Shown: piece after piece, positions 63,972 through 64,000 of the stretch
How the letters are laid out: each line of letters opens with the position of its first letter
Numbering within the stretch: the first letter of the stretch is position 1
Origin: Cyanophora paradoxa
Taxonomy: Eukaryota; Glaucocystophyceae; Cyanophorales; Cyanophoraceae
Assembly (NCBI GenBank): GCA_004431415.1
Contig: QPMI01000143.1
Location: 179,045-243,044, forward strand
Reading direction: 5' to 3'
Length of the DNA: 64,000 nucleotides
Notes under the pieces: model-generated
The model's database searches: none
Told to the model about the DNA's origin: nothing
What the model saw: only the letters and a program-made list of their open reading frames with translations
Made by a program: the position numbers and the translations under genes

Positions 63972-64000
63972 AATTTAGATGCAGGAATGGCTTATCATCT

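Overview
The window joins two very different kinds of DNA. Bases 1 to about 40,900 are nuclear DNA of a GC-rich unicellular eukaryote. The genes are on both strands, close together, and cut by tiny introns (about 50-90 bp) that often start GTACCCC or GTGCG and sometimes use a GC donor. The recognisable genes (CCT epsilon, ARL5, 3-ketodihydrosphingosine reductase, TFIIS, a syntaxin-6/SYP61 SNARE, a cellulose-synthase-like glycosyltransferase) are general eukaryotic genes. Composition, intron style and protist-virus content suggest an alga or similar protist, possibly a haptophyte or GC-rich stramenopile, but the lineage cannot be fixed from this sequence.

Layout: 1-10,890 holds a large imperfect direct duplication (about 1-4,316 and 7,391-10,884). 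Each copy has palindrome-rich intergenic DNA and a minus-strand multi-pass membrane protein gene. Two unidentified genes lie between the copies. At 11,235-14,978 is an apparent fusion of a SUMO-ligase SP-RING with an SRA (methyl-cytosine reader) domain. A secreted or luminal methyltransferase lies on the minus strand at 15,064-16,628. A RING + PCMT + Yippee-like fusion lies at 16,876-19,281. Then come the SNARE, the glycosyltransferase, a cysteine-rich protein, an unidentified gene, CCT5, ARL5, KDSR, TFIIS and a long disordered protein (35,854-40,884).

Bases 40,900-44,760 are an AT-richer zone with two MITE-like elements, a secreted cysteine-rich single-exon gene and short tandem repeats. From about 44,200 to beyond the right edge lies an intronless AT-richer Polinton / Polinton-like-virus (PLV) element. 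It carries a protein-primed DNA polymerase B, an rve integrase, small DNA-binding and zinc proteins, a packaging ATPase, a double-jelly-roll major capsid candidate, two penton-like minor capsid proteins, a patatin phospholipase, a giant phage-like fibre ending in an S74 chaperone domain, and unidentified small genes. Replication and integration genes form a left block on the plus strand. Virion genes form the rest, with 24-27 bp divergent promoters carrying TATA-like words.

Most notable: the two domain fusions in the host part; the fibre gene, broken about 16 times by single-base changes while its neighbours are intact; hairpin mini-inserts in the packaging ATPase; and gain or loss of short palindromic words between the duplicated intergenic copies.
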